DNA of 64,000 bases from DATJLQ01 sp035509415. Its GTDB lineage: Bacteria; Pseudomonadota; Alphaproteobacteria; JACZXZ01. Shown here piece by piece: positions 1 to 8,484 of this stretch. The position numbers and the translations under genes were made by a program. A model generated the notes under the pieces. That model did not search any database. It had not been told where the DNA came from and worked only from the letters and a program-made list of their open reading frames with translations. The stretch lies in the NCBI GenBank assembly GCA_035509415.1, contig DATJLQ010000096.1, forward strand, positions 34,088-98,087. The letters run 5' to 3'. The first letter of the stretch is position 1. Each line of letters begins with the position of its first letter.

Positions 1-208
1 CCTTCTCGAACACGGCGATGTCGCCTTCCCGGCACCAGGTCGGGCACAGGCAATGTACGGTGAGGGGCCCGGCAAGGCCGGCGGCCCCGGCACTCGGCAT
101 CATCGGAAAGCCCATCGAGAGGAGACTCGCGCCGGCGCCGATCTGCAGCGCTTGCCCGAGCAGGCCTCGACGTGTCACGGAAAATCCGCGGTCAGTGCGA
201 TTCGACAT
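1..208 (-). CDS. Polyamine-type ABC transporter substrate-binding protein, N-terminal part (runs off window)
   Basis: Only the first 69 codons are present; the gene continues beyond base 1. The start ATG (206-208) is preceded by a strong GGAGGTGG ribosome site. Residues 13-17 read TRRGLLGQ-like and are followed by a hydrophobic stretch, which resembles a twin-arginine export signal, so the protein is probably periplasmic. The mature part begins with GPLTVHCLC and FEK, in the style of extracellular solute-binding proteins of spermidine/putrescine importers. It follows two PotB/PotC-like permease genes on the same strand with a 37-bp gap, so it is most likely the binding protein of that importer. 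The ligand cannot be read from this fragment. Confidence 0.75.
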   Translation of the reverse strand, partial: MSNRTDRGFSVTRRGLLGQALQIGAGASLLSMGFPMMPSAGAAGLAGPLTVHCLCPTWCREGDIAVFEK

Positions 209-245
209 TTTCCACCTCCATCTGTTTCAGGTTCTTTGGTTTTGG

Positions 246-1073
246 TTACTCCGCACGGTGAGCCTGACGGGAAAGCCGATAACCGACGGTCATCAGCGTC
301 AGGCTGAACACGATCATCAGCGTCGCGATGGCGTTGGTCTCGGGCGAGACGTTCGCCATGAGCATGGACCAGAGATAGATCGGCAGCGTGTTGTCGACGC
401 CGATCAGGAAGAAGGTCCGGATGAACTCGTCGAATGACAGCATGAATGCAAACACCGCCGCCGCGACGATACCGGGCATGACGATAGGCATGACGACGGT
501 GCGGAACATTTGAAGCCTGGTCGCGCCGAGATCGAGCGCGGCCTCCTCGATCGACGGGTCGAAGCGGTGAAAGCTCGGAAACACGAGGACAAAGATGAAC
601 GGCACCGTGTAGGTCACGTGCCCCATGAGGGTCGACCCGAACAACGACGGGCTCAAGCCCAGGAGGTTCCAGGTCAGATGCTGCGCCACGCCGACGATGA
701 TCGGCGGCGCGATCAGAGCCACGAGGATGAGGTTGAACAACACGCCCCGCAGGCGGAACCAGTGCCGGAAGGCGTAGGCCGCGCCCACGCCGATCGGCAG
801 GGCCACGATCACGGTGACGACGCCGAGCTCGATGGAGTTCAGCAGTGCCGTGCGCAGATCGTGATCCCGGAGCGCCACGCCGTACCAATGGAGGGTGAAC
901 CCGGCCCAGGGCGGCGTGATGCTCATGGTGTCGTTGAACGACAAGATCGAGAGACATAGGAGCGGCGCGTAAAGGAACACGTAAACGGCGAGGCCGAAGG
1001 TGCCCCAAAGAAGCGGCGCGAACGGGCCGCGCCGGCCGGGCATCCTCAGGCTTTGAACGCCGCTGCCCCGCAT
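246..1073 (-). CDS. ABC transporter permease, PotC-like
   Basis: This is an inner-membrane permease of 275 residues, the usual size for PotC-type subunits. About six hydrophobic segments are visible. The cytoplasmic EAA loop is present (EEAALDLGATRLQMF, about residue 180). It would pair with the upstream permease (1077-1946) to form the channel of a polyamine-type importer. The gene lies 3 bp after the previous stop, so the two are translationally close. ATG at 1073 is used; a second in-frame ATG at 1043 (MPGRRG) is a possible alternative start, because GAGG lies next to it. No ATPase gene for this importer is in the window; it may lie beyond base 1. Confidence 0.9.
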   Translation of the reverse strand: MRGSGVQSLRMPGRRGPFAPLLWGTFGLAVYVFLYAPLLCLSILSFNDTMSITPPWAGFTLHWYGVALRDHDLRTALLNSIELGVVTVIVALPIGVGAAYAFRHWFRLRGVLFNLILVALIAPPIIVGVAQHLTWNLLGLSPSLFGSTLMGHVTYTVPFIFVLVFPSFHRFDPSIEEAALDLGATRLQMFRTVVMPIVMPGIVAAAVFAFMLSFDEFIRTFFLIGVDNTLPIYLWSMLMANVSPETNAIATLMIVFSLTLMTVGYRLSRQAHRAE

Positions 1074-1076
1074 CTC

Positions 1077-1946
1077 CTACGCCTCGCCGCCGAAGAAGAC
1101 TTCCTTGAGACCGATCCGGCGCCCCACCACGAGCAAGACGACGGCAATGATCGCCGTGAACGCGACGGCGAGGCATGCGCCATAGGACCAGTTGAACGTC
1201 GCCCCGAACTGGTCGGCGATCATCTCGCCGAACATCAGCCCCGATGGCCCGCCGAGCAGCTTGGGCGTCACGTAGGAGCCCGCCGTGAGAATGAATACCA
1301 ACATCCCGCCGCCGACCGTGCCCGAGGCGCTCAACGGAAAGATCACGCGCCAGAAGGTCTCGACCCGGCCGGCGCCCAGATCCGCCGAGGCCTCGAGCAG
1401 AGAGCGGTCGATGCGGTCGAGTGCCAGATAAATCGGGATCACGGCGAACGGGAACCAGACATAGATCAGACCGAGGACGACCGAGAACTGGGTAAACAGG
1501 AAACGCTCCGACGGCGCGGACAGAATGCCGAGCCAGAGCAGGATGGAGTTCAGGACGCCGTTGGTGCCCAGGATCGGATACCAGGCGTAGGTGCGGATCA
1601 GGTAGCTGATCCAATAGGGCACCAGGATGAGCAGCAGGTAGAAATGGCGGTGGCGCGACTGGCGCGAGGCGACCCAGTACGCCATCGGGTAACCGAGCAA
1701 GAGAACGATCGCCGTCACCTCGATGCCGATCCAGATCGACTTGCCGAGGAGCGACGCGTCGGTGCTCGTGGTCAAGAGATGGCGGTAGTTCCCAAGCGTC
1801 GGCACCCAGACGATCCCGGCGAACGACGACTTGAAGAACGAGATGAACACGACGAGGAGGGCGGGGACGATCAGGCACGCGCATAGGAGGAGGCCCGCGG
1901 GCAGAGCGGAAAGGGACGGCCAACGCGTCGCCTGTCTCTCCTCCAT
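1077..1946 (-). CDS. ABC transporter permease, PotB-like
   Basis: First permease of the importer, 289 residues from ATG 1946. This start has GAGG nine bases upstream and is preferred to an in-frame TTG at 1985, which has no ribosome site. The hydrophobic helices and an EAA motif (EASADLGAGRVETF, about residue 190) identify the PotB/CysT permease class. The order permease, permease, binding protein is typical of polyamine/opine-type ABC operons. The promoter and inverted-repeat operator at 2032-2095 lie directly upstream, so the transporter appears to be a separately regulated unit downstream of the iclR gene. The substrate is unknown; an organic amine or similar compound would fit the family. 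Confidence 0.88.
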   Translation of the reverse strand: MEERQATRWPSLSALPAGLLLCACLIVPALLVVFISFFKSSFAGIVWVPTLGNYRHLLTTSTDASLLGKSIWIGIEVTAIVLLLGYPMAYWVASRQSRHRHFYLLLILVPYWISYLIRTYAWYPILGTNGVLNSILLWLGILSAPSERFLFTQFSVVLGLIYVWFPFAVIPIYLALDRIDRSLLEASADLGAGRVETFWRVIFPLSASGTVGGGMLVFILTAGSYVTPKLLGGPSGLMFGEMIADQFGATFNWSYGACLAVAFTAIIAVVLLVVGRRIGLKEVFFGGEA

Positions 1947-2031
1947 TCGATCCGGCCTCGCCTCCTGGTTCGGCGCCGCGCGCAAGATTCTTGGTCGGTT
2001 TGGCGCGATTTTAAGCAGCCGCGGCGCTTGC

Positions 2032-2058
2032 GTGTTTCAAATGTTGAAACACCGTTTC
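2032..2058. promoter_or_regulatory. Inverted-repeat operator upstream of the ABC importer
   Basis: GTGTTTCAA (2032-2040) and TTGAAACAC (2044-2052) form a perfect 9-bp inverted repeat around ATG. A second repeat overlaps it: GAAAC (2046-2050), ACC, GTTTC (2054-2058). The element lies just downstream of the predicted -10 box on the minus strand, a position suited to repression. The neighbouring IclR protein is the obvious candidate binder. The 13-bp part GAAAC-ACC-GTTTC recurs with one change at 5568-5580. Confidence 0.65.
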
Positions 2059-2066
2059 TTTTTTAA

Positions 2067-2095
2067 AGTATCGATGATTTGCGCCCCGTCGTCAA
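2067..2095 (-). promoter_or_regulatory. Predicted sigma-70 promoter of the ABC importer
   Basis: On the minus strand, TTGACG (2090-2095) is followed after 17 bases by GATACT (2067-2072). This fits a vegetative promoter reading towards the permease gene at 1946. The rest of the 1947-2272 gap holds the operator at 2032-2058 and a T-rich stretch near 2055-2064; I see no gene there. Confidence 0.5.
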
Positions 2096-2272
2096 GGTTC
2101 CCCGCCCCACGACGGCTTCGGTGCGATAGCGCGCGTCCGCGTCCGGCACTGGATTGCGCGCGTGGCCGAAATCGATCGATGCCGGCCGGGGGGTTCGGCG
2201 GCACGGCCGATGAAATTCGTCAATTTTTCCGACGTGCCGGTTCCTCGCGCATGGAAAGCGCCGAGCTTCGGC

Positions 2273-3166
2273 TCAGCGTAGACCTGCGGGCGCGACAGTG
2301 CGCCCCTTGCGCGCGCCCGCTTTCGACCTCGAGGACGAGGGCACGCCACGCCGGCCGCTCGTCGCCCCCTCGCCGTCATGCCAACCCGCGAGCGCGCCGG
2401 CGGCTGCGCGGTTCGCGGGCGATGTGATGAACCCGAGCTCGGCGGAGATTCGGGCCGCCGAAGCGATCACCAGCGGGCTCATGGCACGCAACGCCGATAC
2501 CGGCAGCCGGTTCGACGGCCCGGACGCGCCGACCGACGCCACCACGGTGCCGACGCGGTCGCGGATCGGCGCCGCCACGCCGGAAATGCCGATGCGCCAT
2601 TCGCCGACGTTGATCGCATAGCCCTGCTGCCGAACCGTTTCCAATTCGCGGAGGAGCCGCGCGGGCGCGGTGATCGTGCGCGGCGTGAACGCCTTGAGGT
2701 TGCGCCCGACGGAATCGATGAAGGCGGGCGCCTGGAAGGCGAGAACGCATTTCCCGGTCGAGCCGCAATAAAGGGGGACGCGGCCGCCGATCGGCGTGAA
2801 AATCCGCAGCGGGTGGGCACCGTCGGCTTTGTCGATGTATACGACGTCCTGGCCGTCGGGAATGGCGAGATGCACGGTCTCGCCGGTCTGCCCGGCCAGC
2901 TCGCGCAAGATGCCGGTCGCGATCCGGCTCACGTCGCGCTGGGCAAGGATATGGGTGCCGATCTCCCACAGCTTCATGGTGAGCTCGTAGGTGCCGGCGC
3001 GGTCGCCCTGTTTGACGTAGCCGAGGCGCGCGAGCCCGTTCAGCAGGCGGTGAACGGTCGTCTTGTTGAGGCCGAGCGCCCGGGCCAACTCGCTGACCCC
3101 GTGCGGCGGCGGCTCCCTCGCGAGCGTCTCGATCAATCTGATGGCCTTCGCGATGGTCTTCGACAA
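2273..3166 (-). CDS. IclR-family transcriptional regulator
   Basis: About 297 residues from a TTG start at 3166, which has AAAGGA at good distance; an upstream GTG at 3268 would overlap the previous gene. The N-terminal winged helix-turn-helix (SKTIAKAIRLIETLA to KTTVHRLLNGLARLGYV) is followed by a GAF-like IclR effector domain with the usual GKCVLAF and IGISGVAAPIRD motifs. The C-terminus carries an extra low-complexity basic tail of about 40 residues. It is encoded 37 bp after the molybdopterin reductase gene and is probably cotranscribed with it. It likely controls this operon and the downstream ABC importer through the shared GAAAC-NCC-GTTTC motif. Confidence 0.9.
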   Translation of the reverse strand: MSKTIAKAIRLIETLAREPPPHGVSELARALGLNKTTVHRLLNGLARLGYVKQGDRAGTYELTMKLWEIGTHILAQRDVSRIATGILRELAGQTGETVHLAIPDGQDVVYIDKADGAHPLRIFTPIGGRVPLYCGSTGKCVLAFQAPAFIDSVGRNLKAFTPRTITAPARLLRELETVRQQGYAINVGEWRIGISGVAAPIRDRVGTVVASVGASGPSNRLPVSALRAMSPLVIASAARISAELGFITSPANRAAAGALAGWHDGEGATSGRRGVPSSSRSKAGARKGRTVAPAGLR

Positions 3167-3203
3167 TCGACCGGTCCTTTTGCCGCAGGGTGAGCGCGCC
3201 GCC

Positions 3204-5525
3204 CTAGGGGCGTCGGGGGCGTTGGACGATTTGGGGCGCCCTGTGCGCGTTGACCGCGGGAAGCGCACCCCGGTAGCGCTCGATCTCGACGAGACAACTC
3301 TCGGCGATCGTTGCCTGCGAGAGTTTCGATGCCCCTTTGTCGAGTGTCAAGACGTTGGGGTTTCCATGACACTCGAGCGTGCCGGGCACGCCCGGTTCCA
3401 AGGGATCGTACCAGGCGCCGGTCGAGAGCATCGCGACCCCAGGGCGGATCTTGTCGGTCACGCGCGCACCCGCAAGACAGGCGCCGCGCGCGTTGAAGAC
3501 GCGCACCACGTCGTTCTCCCGGATTCCGCGCGGCACCGCATCGGCAGCGCTGATCCAGATCGGCTCGCGGCCCTTGATCTTGCTCCGTTGGCTGACCCGG
3601 CCGCCGTCGAGCTGGCTATGGAGCCGGGTTTTCGGTTGGTTCGAGATCAAATGGAGCGGGTAGCGCTCGGCGAGCGCGCTGCCAAGCCATTCGACCGGCT
3701 CCATCCACACGGGGTGGCCCGGGCAGTCGTCGTAGTCGAAGCCGGCGATCCGCTCGGAAAAAATCTCGATTTTGCCCGACGGAGTCGCGAGCGGGTTCGC
3801 GTCCGGGTCGGCACGGAATGCGCCGAGCATGTCGAAAGGCGCTTCCGGCACCTCGATCTCGACATGCCCCGCAGCCCAGAACACTTCGAAGTCAGGAAGC
3901 TCGACCCCGCTCTCCGCCGCACCCTGCCGGGCGCGGTCGTAAAGATACCTGAGCCATTCCATCTCCGTGCGCCCTTCGGTGAAGGCGTCACGCACGCCGA
4001 GACGGCCGGCAAGCTCGGCTAGGATGTCGAAATCGCTGCGCGACTCGCCCACCGGCTCGATCGCCTTTTGCATCGCGAGGACGAACCGATCGCGCGAGCA
4101 GGCGCCGATATCGTTGCGCTCAAGCGTCGTGGTCGCCGGGAGCACGATGTCGGCGTGACGCGCCGTCGCGGTCCACCAGGCTTCGTGCACGACGATCGTC
4201 TCCGGCCGGCGCCACGCCTCGATCAGCCGGTTGAGGTCCTGGTGATGGTGGAACGGGTTGCCGCCCGCCCAATAGACCATCCGGATATCCGGATAACGGC
4301 GCTTTTCGCCGTTGAAGTCGTACGGCTCGTTCGGATGCAGGAGCATATCCGTGAGGCGCGAGACGGGAATGTAGCTCCCGGTCTTGTTCGGCCCCGGCCG
4401 CAGGTTGGGGACCGGAAGGACGCGCCGAGGATAGCCCATCGCCGCGGTCGAGCCGTAGCCGAAGCCGAAACCGCCGCCCGGCAGGCCGATCTGGCCCAGC
4501 ATCGCCGCGAGCACGATCGTCATCCAATACGGCTGCTCGCCGTGATCGCAGCGCTGCACCGACCAGCTCGGCGCGACCATGGTTCGGCTCCGCGCCATGC
4601 GCCGCGCAAGATCGATGATCACGCCCGGCTCGAGCGCGGCGATCCGCCCGGCCCAATGGGCGTCCTTCGGAACTCCATCGGTCTCGCCCATGAGATAGGC
4701 GCGAAAGCGCTCGAACCCGACCGTATAGCGATCGAGAAACGCGCGGTCGTGGAGATTCTCGCGCACCAAGCTGTGCGCCAGGCCGAGCATGATGGCCGCG
4801 TCGGTGTTCGGCCGCGCCGCGTGCCATTCCCCGTCCATGAACGCCGGCAGATCCTCGCGGATCGGGCTGATCACGACGGTCTTCAATCCGCGCTCGGTCA
4901 GCCGGCGTAGCCACCGCTCCGTCGCGTGGTCTCCGAGCCCGCCCGATTCGATCTGGACGTTCTTGAGCGGCACGCCGCCGAAAGAGACCAGAAGCTCGGT
5001 GTTGTCCGCCATGCTGTCATAGGTCGTGAGCGGTCCGTCGACCGAATCCAGATTGCCGATCACGTGCAGGAGGATCGTCATGCCCGCGCCGTAGCTGTAG
5101 TTCAGGATTTGTCGCGTGCAGCCGCCGAACGCGTCGAGGCACCGTTGCAGCTGGGTCCGCGCATGGTGGAACCGGCCCGCGCTCGCCCAACCGTACGAGC
5201 CGCCGAAAATGGACGCAGTGCCATGGTCGCGCTTGACGCGGACGAGCTCGGCCGCGACGAGATCGAGCGCCTCGTTCCAAGAGACAGGGACGAACGGGTC
5301 GACGCCCCGCTTGGCGCGATCGCTGTTCTTCCCGGCCTCGAGCCAGCCGGCGCGCACCATCGGCCGGGCAACGCGGTCGTCGGCATAGGCGACGTCGGCC
5401 ATCGACTCGATGAGCGGCGACGGGGACGTGTCCTTCCGGAACGGCCGGATGCGCGCGATCCGGCCGCCCTCGACCTCGACTTCGTAAGCGCCCCAATGGG
5501 ACGCGGTATGGACGGTCCGGGACAT
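3204..5525 (-). CDS. Molybdopterin-dependent oxidoreductase, BisC/DMSO-reductase family
   Basis: 773 residues, the length of biotin-sulfoxide/TMAO-reductase-type enzymes. Motifs typical of the family are YGWASAGRFHHA near residue 113, whose serine would be the molybdenum ligand, HARPNTD, WAGGNPFHHHQD, ATTTLERND and a C-terminal molybdopterin-binding domain (SNQPKTRLHSQLDGG). No Tat leader and no N-terminal cysteine cluster are visible, so it is expected to be soluble and cytoplasmic like BisC, taking electrons without its own iron-sulfur cluster. The likely reaction is reduction of an S- or N-oxide; the substrate is unknown. It is first gene of an operon with iclR, behind the promoter at 5584-5611. 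Confidence 0.88.
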   Translation of the reverse strand: MSRTVHTASHWGAYEVEVEGGRIARIRPFRKDTSPSPLIESMADVAYADDRVARPMVRAGWLEAGKNSDRAKRGVDPFVPVSWNEALDLVAAELVRVKRDHGTASIFGGSYGWASAGRFHHARTQLQRCLDAFGGCTRQILNYSYGAGMTILLHVIGNLDSVDGPLTTYDSMADNTELLVSFGGVPLKNVQIESGGLGDHATERWLRRLTERGLKTVVISPIREDLPAFMDGEWHAARPNTDAAIMLGLAHSLVRENLHDRAFLDRYTVGFERFRAYLMGETDGVPKDAHWAGRIAALEPGVIIDLARRMARSRTMVAPSWSVQRCDHGEQPYWMTIVLAAMLGQIGLPGGGFGFGYGSTAAMGYPRRVLPVPNLRPGPNKTGSYIPVSRLTDMLLHPNEPYDFNGEKRRYPDIRMVYWAGGNPFHHHQDLNRLIEAWRRPETIVVHEAWWTATARHADIVLPATTTLERNDIGACSRDRFVLAMQKAIEPVGESRSDFDILAELAGRLGVRDAFTEGRTEMEWLRYLYDRARQGAAESGVELPDFEVFWAAGHVEIEVPEAPFDMLGAFRADPDANPLATPSGKIEIFSERIAGFDYDDCPGHPVWMEPVEWLGSALAERYPLHLISNQPKTRLHSQLDGGRVSQRSKIKGREPIWISAADAVPRGIRENDVVRVFNARGACLAGARVTDKIRPGVAMLSTGAWYDPLEPGVPGTLECHGNPNVLTLDKGASKLSQATIAESCLVEIERYRGALPAVNAHRAPQIVQRPRRP

Positions 5526-5567
5526 GGCTCCTCTCGGCGCGCCGTTCGAGTTCGGCGTTCAGAATGA

Positions 5568-5580
5568 GAAACGCCGTTTC
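5568..5580. promoter_or_regulatory. Operator-like inverted repeat, GAAAC-GCC-GTTTC
   Basis: Five-base arms GAAAC and GTTTC flank GCC, just downstream of the -10 box of the reductase promoter. The sequence differs by one base from 2046-2058 in the ABC importer promoter. TTTCGAAA (5577-5584) extends it as a further palindrome. It is a likely site for the IclR protein of this cluster. Confidence 0.55.
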
Positions 5581-5583
5581 GAA

Positions 5584-5611
5584 AATTTAGCAGCGCAGGG
5601 CGCGCGGTCAA
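5584..5611 (-). promoter_or_regulatory. Predicted sigma-70 promoter of the reductase-iclR operon
   Basis: On the minus strand, TTGACC (5606-5611) is followed after 16 bases by TAAATT (5584-5589). It lies about 60 bases upstream of the reductase ATG at 5525. Confidence 0.55.
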
Positions 5612-5636
5612 GCGCCTTCGGAACCGGCGCTCCGGC

Positions 5637-6923
5637 TCAGCCCGCGAAATGGCGCGGCAGCCAGAGGGAGAGCGCCGGAATGTAGGTCACGAAGATGAGG
5701 GTCACGATGCCGAGGGCGATGAAGGGCGCCAGGGCCCTCACCTGACGCTCGAACGGGATGCCGGCCATGCGCGAGGCGACAAGCGCCGAGGCCCCCACCG
5801 GGGGCAGCAGCACGCCGATCTGGAGATTGACGATCATCACGATGCCGAAATGGATCAGGTCGATGTTGAGGCTCTTGATCAGCGGCAGCAGGATCGAGCA
5901 GCCGAGCAGGATGGACGCGGCCGGCTCCAGGAACATTCCGAACGCCAGCAGCAGCAGGTTGATCATGAGCAGCGTCTCGTCGCGGCCGAAACCGTGCATG
6001 GACGATACAATCAGCTGAGGCAGCTGGCTGCGCGCGAGCACCCAGCTGAGAAGGCTGGAGCCGCCTATCAGGATCATCACCACGCCGGTATCGATCGCGG
6101 TACGGTGGAAGGCGCGTGCAAGCGCGCGCCACGGCATGCGCCCGAGAATCAGGCCGCGTACCATCGCGTAGATCAGCGCGTAGAGCGCCGCGGCGCCGGC
6201 CGACTCGGTGAGCGTGAAGACGCCCCACACGACGCCCGCGACGATGAGCGCCGGGATCACGAGGGCGGGCAACGCCCCGACGAGTGCCGCGGCCGCGCGC
6301 CCGAGACTGAAGGTCTCGCTGATCGAGCCGTAGCTGTGGCGCTTGGACAGCCAGAACGCCACCCCGCCGCACACGATCGAGAGGATCAATCCCGGCACGA
6401 TGCCGGCGACGAAGAGCTGGGCCACCGACTGCTCCGCCGCGAAGCCGTAAAGGATCATGAGGATGCTCGGCGGAATGATCGGCCCGACGATGTTCGCGGC
6501 CGCCGTGACCGCGCCCGCGAAGGCGGGCGGATAACCCTCCTCTATCATCGCCGGGATCATGATCGAGCCGACCGCGGCCGTGTCCGCGAGGCACGAGCCC
6601 GAGATGCCGGCGAAGAGTGTCGAGGCGGCGACGTTGCCGATGGCGAGCGAGCCGCGCACATGGCCGATGAGCGAGGTCGCGAAGCGCACCAGCGCGCTGG
6701 TGACACCGCCCACCGTCATCAGATTCGCCATCAACAGGAATAGCGGGATCGCCACCAGCGGAAACGAGTTGATGCCCTGGAAGAATTGCAGCGCCACGAT
6801 CGACCAGCTCGGCACGCCGAGGAGCAGCAGGCCCAGCAGCGACGCGAGACCGATGCCGACGAACAGCGGCACCCCCAGCAGCAACAGGGCGACGAAGGTC
6901 GCGAGGGTGGCGACGCCGATCAC
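5637..6923 (-). CDS. dctM: TRAP transporter large permease, DctM family
   Basis: 428 residues with about twelve hydrophobic segments, the normal size for DctM. The GTG start at 6923 is preceded by GAGGAA and overlaps the dctQ stop (GTGA), implying translational coupling. Family hallmarks are GVPLFVGIGLASLL at the N-terminus, the conserved NAAS/STLFAGISGS region near residue 125, and GCSILLPLIKSLNID in the C-terminal half. With DctQ and DctP it forms a secondary importer driven by an ion gradient. It is last gene of the iclR-RraA-LeuCD operon, so the imported compound is probably the substrate of those enzymes, for example a branched or hydroxylated dicarboxylate. Confidence 0.93.
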   Translation of the reverse strand: MIGVATLATFVALLLLGVPLFVGIGLASLLGLLLLGVPSWSIVALQFFQGINSFPLVAIPLFLLMANLMTVGGVTSALVRFATSLIGHVRGSLAIGNVAASTLFAGISGSCLADTAAVGSIMIPAMIEEGYPPAFAGAVTAAANIVGPIIPPSILMILYGFAAEQSVAQLFVAGIVPGLILSIVCGGVAFWLSKRHSYGSISETFSLGRAAAALVGALPALVIPALIVAGVVWGVFTLTESAGAAALYALIYAMVRGLILGRMPWRALARAFHRTAIDTGVVMILIGGSSLLSWVLARSQLPQLIVSSMHGFGRDETLLMINLLLLAFGMFLEPAASILLGCSILLPLIKSLNIDLIHFGIVMIVNLQIGVLLPPVGASALVASRMAGIPFERQVRALAPFIALGIVTLIFVTYIPALSLWLPRHFAG

Positions 6924-7399
6924 GCTTCCTCGCCCCCGAACCAGATGGCGGCGATCTGCTCGAGGGAGAAGAGCACCATGAGCGCGCCGGCGATGACCGA
7001 GACCGAGTAGAACTGCGCCCAGCTCACGTCGATCGGCAATCCTTCCACCTGGGTCGTGCGCGTGACCGCCATCAGCGTGAAGCCCGCATAGCCGAGCATG
7101 AGCGCGAACAGCAGCGACGCGAGGTGACAGAAGGTCATCACGCACTTCCTGGCCGTGCCGCGCAGCATCGTCCAGAAGAAGCGCACCTCCAGATTCTCGT
7201 CGCGGCGCACCGCCGCCGTCGCGGCGAGGAAAGTGAGCCAGGCGAGGGCGCAGGAGGCGACGGTGTCGGACCAAGTGGTCGCGTCGTCGAACACGTAGCG
7301 CATGACGACTTGAACCGACACCGAGACGAGGCATACCGCCACCAGCGCCGCGCTCACCGCGTCGAGCGTCCGCTCGATGCCCTTGAAGAGCCGGCGCAT
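6920..7399 (-). CDS. dctQ: TRAP transporter small permease, DctQ family
   Basis: 159 residues from ATG 7399, with GGCGAGG directly upstream. Four hydrophobic segments are present, with the family motif VQVVMRYVFDDATTWSD between the first two; this resembles the conserved RY-F-W-E/D pattern of DctQ proteins. It bridges the large permease and the periplasmic receptor in the inner membrane. The stop overlaps the dctM start by four bases. The binding-protein gene lies 26 bp upstream. Confidence 0.9.
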   Translation of the reverse strand: MRRLFKGIERTLDAVSAALVAVCLVSVSVQVVMRYVFDDATTWSDTVASCALAWLTFLAATAAVRRDENLEVRFFWTMLRGTARKCVMTFCHLASLLFALMLGYAGFTLMAVTRTTQVEGLPIDVSWAQFYSVSVIAGALMVLFSLEQIAAIWFGGEEA

Positions 7400-7425
7400 C
7401 CTCGCCTGCCGCACCCCGCGCACGT

Positions 7426-8397
7426 CTACCGGCCGCTGAGGATTTGCGCCCACTTCCAGACGTCGGGCAGCTCCGTCCTGAGCGGCTCCTCCATGGCGCG
7501 CATCTGCTCGACCGAGACGGCGGGCTCGACGAACTTGACGCCCTTGGCCTTGAACGCGGCGATCAGCTTTGCCTCGTCGGCCTTGGTCGTATCGCCGTAG
7601 TATTTCGACGCCTCCTCGGCCGCGCGGATGAAAGCCGCCTTGCTCTTGGGCTTGAGACTGTCGACGAAGGGGCCGTAGGTCAGGAACATCTTGGGCGACA
7701 GCACATGCCCGGTCATCACCACGGTCTTCGCCACGTCCTCGATCGAGAGCGCTGCCATGTCGGTGATCGCGCCTTCGATGCCCTCGACCACGTTCTGCTG
7801 CATGGCCGAGAAGGTTTCCGCGATGTTCATCGGCACCGGACTCAGGCCGAGCAGCTTCAGCTGATCGACGTAGATCGCGGTGCCAGGCACGCGAATCTTC
7901 ATGCCCTTGAGGTCGGCGAGAGATTTCGCGTCGCGCGTCGTGTAGATCCAGCGCGGCACGTTCCAGGACGGCGCGAGCATCAGGTACCCGCTGCGCTTTT
8001 CGACCTCGGCGACGAGGGCCTTGCCGCCCGGTCCCCGCCACGCCTTGAGCATCTCGTCCGCGTTCTTGAACAGGAACGGCCACGAATTCGCCGTCACGAT
8101 CGGGACCTGCTGGCCGAGCGCATCGGGTTGGATGAACATGACGTTGACCAGGCCGACCTTCATCTGGGTCGCCATGGTGGCGAAGGTGCCGAGCTGGCTG
8201 TTGAAGTAGAGCTGCACCTGGAGCTCGCCGTCGCTGTACGTCTCGGCGCGCTTCTTGAAGAGCTCGAGCGTGCGTCCTACCACGCTCGTGGCGCTGCTCG
8301 TATCGCCGACGATCACCTTCGTGGCCGCGTGCGAAGCGCTGGCGAGCGCCATACTCGCCGCGAGGCTGAGCGCGAACAGTATCCGATTGACGGTCAT
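7426..8397 (-). CDS. dctP: TRAP transporter substrate-binding protein, DctP family
   Basis: 323 residues from ATG 8397, which has GGGAGG at good distance; an ATG six bases upstream (8403) directly abuts the ribosome site. A Sec signal peptide is clear (basic VNR, hydrophobic core, SHAA cleavage region near residue 26). The mature protein has typical DctP features, such as DLKGMKIRVPG near residue 160, whose arginine is the usual carboxylate anchor, followed by EGIEGAITDMAAL. It is a periplasmic receptor, probably for an organic acid. It stands 87 bp downstream of the LeuD-like gene, and nothing else is seen in that gap. Confidence 0.92.
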   Translation of the reverse strand: MTVNRILFALSLAASMALASASHAATKVIVGDTSSATSVVGRTLELFKKRAETYSDGELQVQLYFNSQLGTFATMATQMKVGLVNVMFIQPDALGQQVPIVTANSWPFLFKNADEMLKAWRGPGGKALVAEVEKRSGYLMLAPSWNVPRWIYTTRDAKSLADLKGMKIRVPGTAIYVDQLKLLGLSPVPMNIAETFSAMQQNVVEGIEGAITDMAALSIEDVAKTVVMTGHVLSPKMFLTYGPFVDSLKPKSKAAFIRAAEEASKYYGDTTKADEAKLIAAFKAKGVKFVEPAVSVEQMRAMEEPLRTELPDVWKWAQILSGR

Positions 8398-8484
8398 GGG
8401 CATCCTCCCAATTTTGTTGTGATGCGCCGGCCGATGCCGTGCGCGTCGTGAAGATGGTCGGCGTTCTATGCCGGGCGATCGCCG

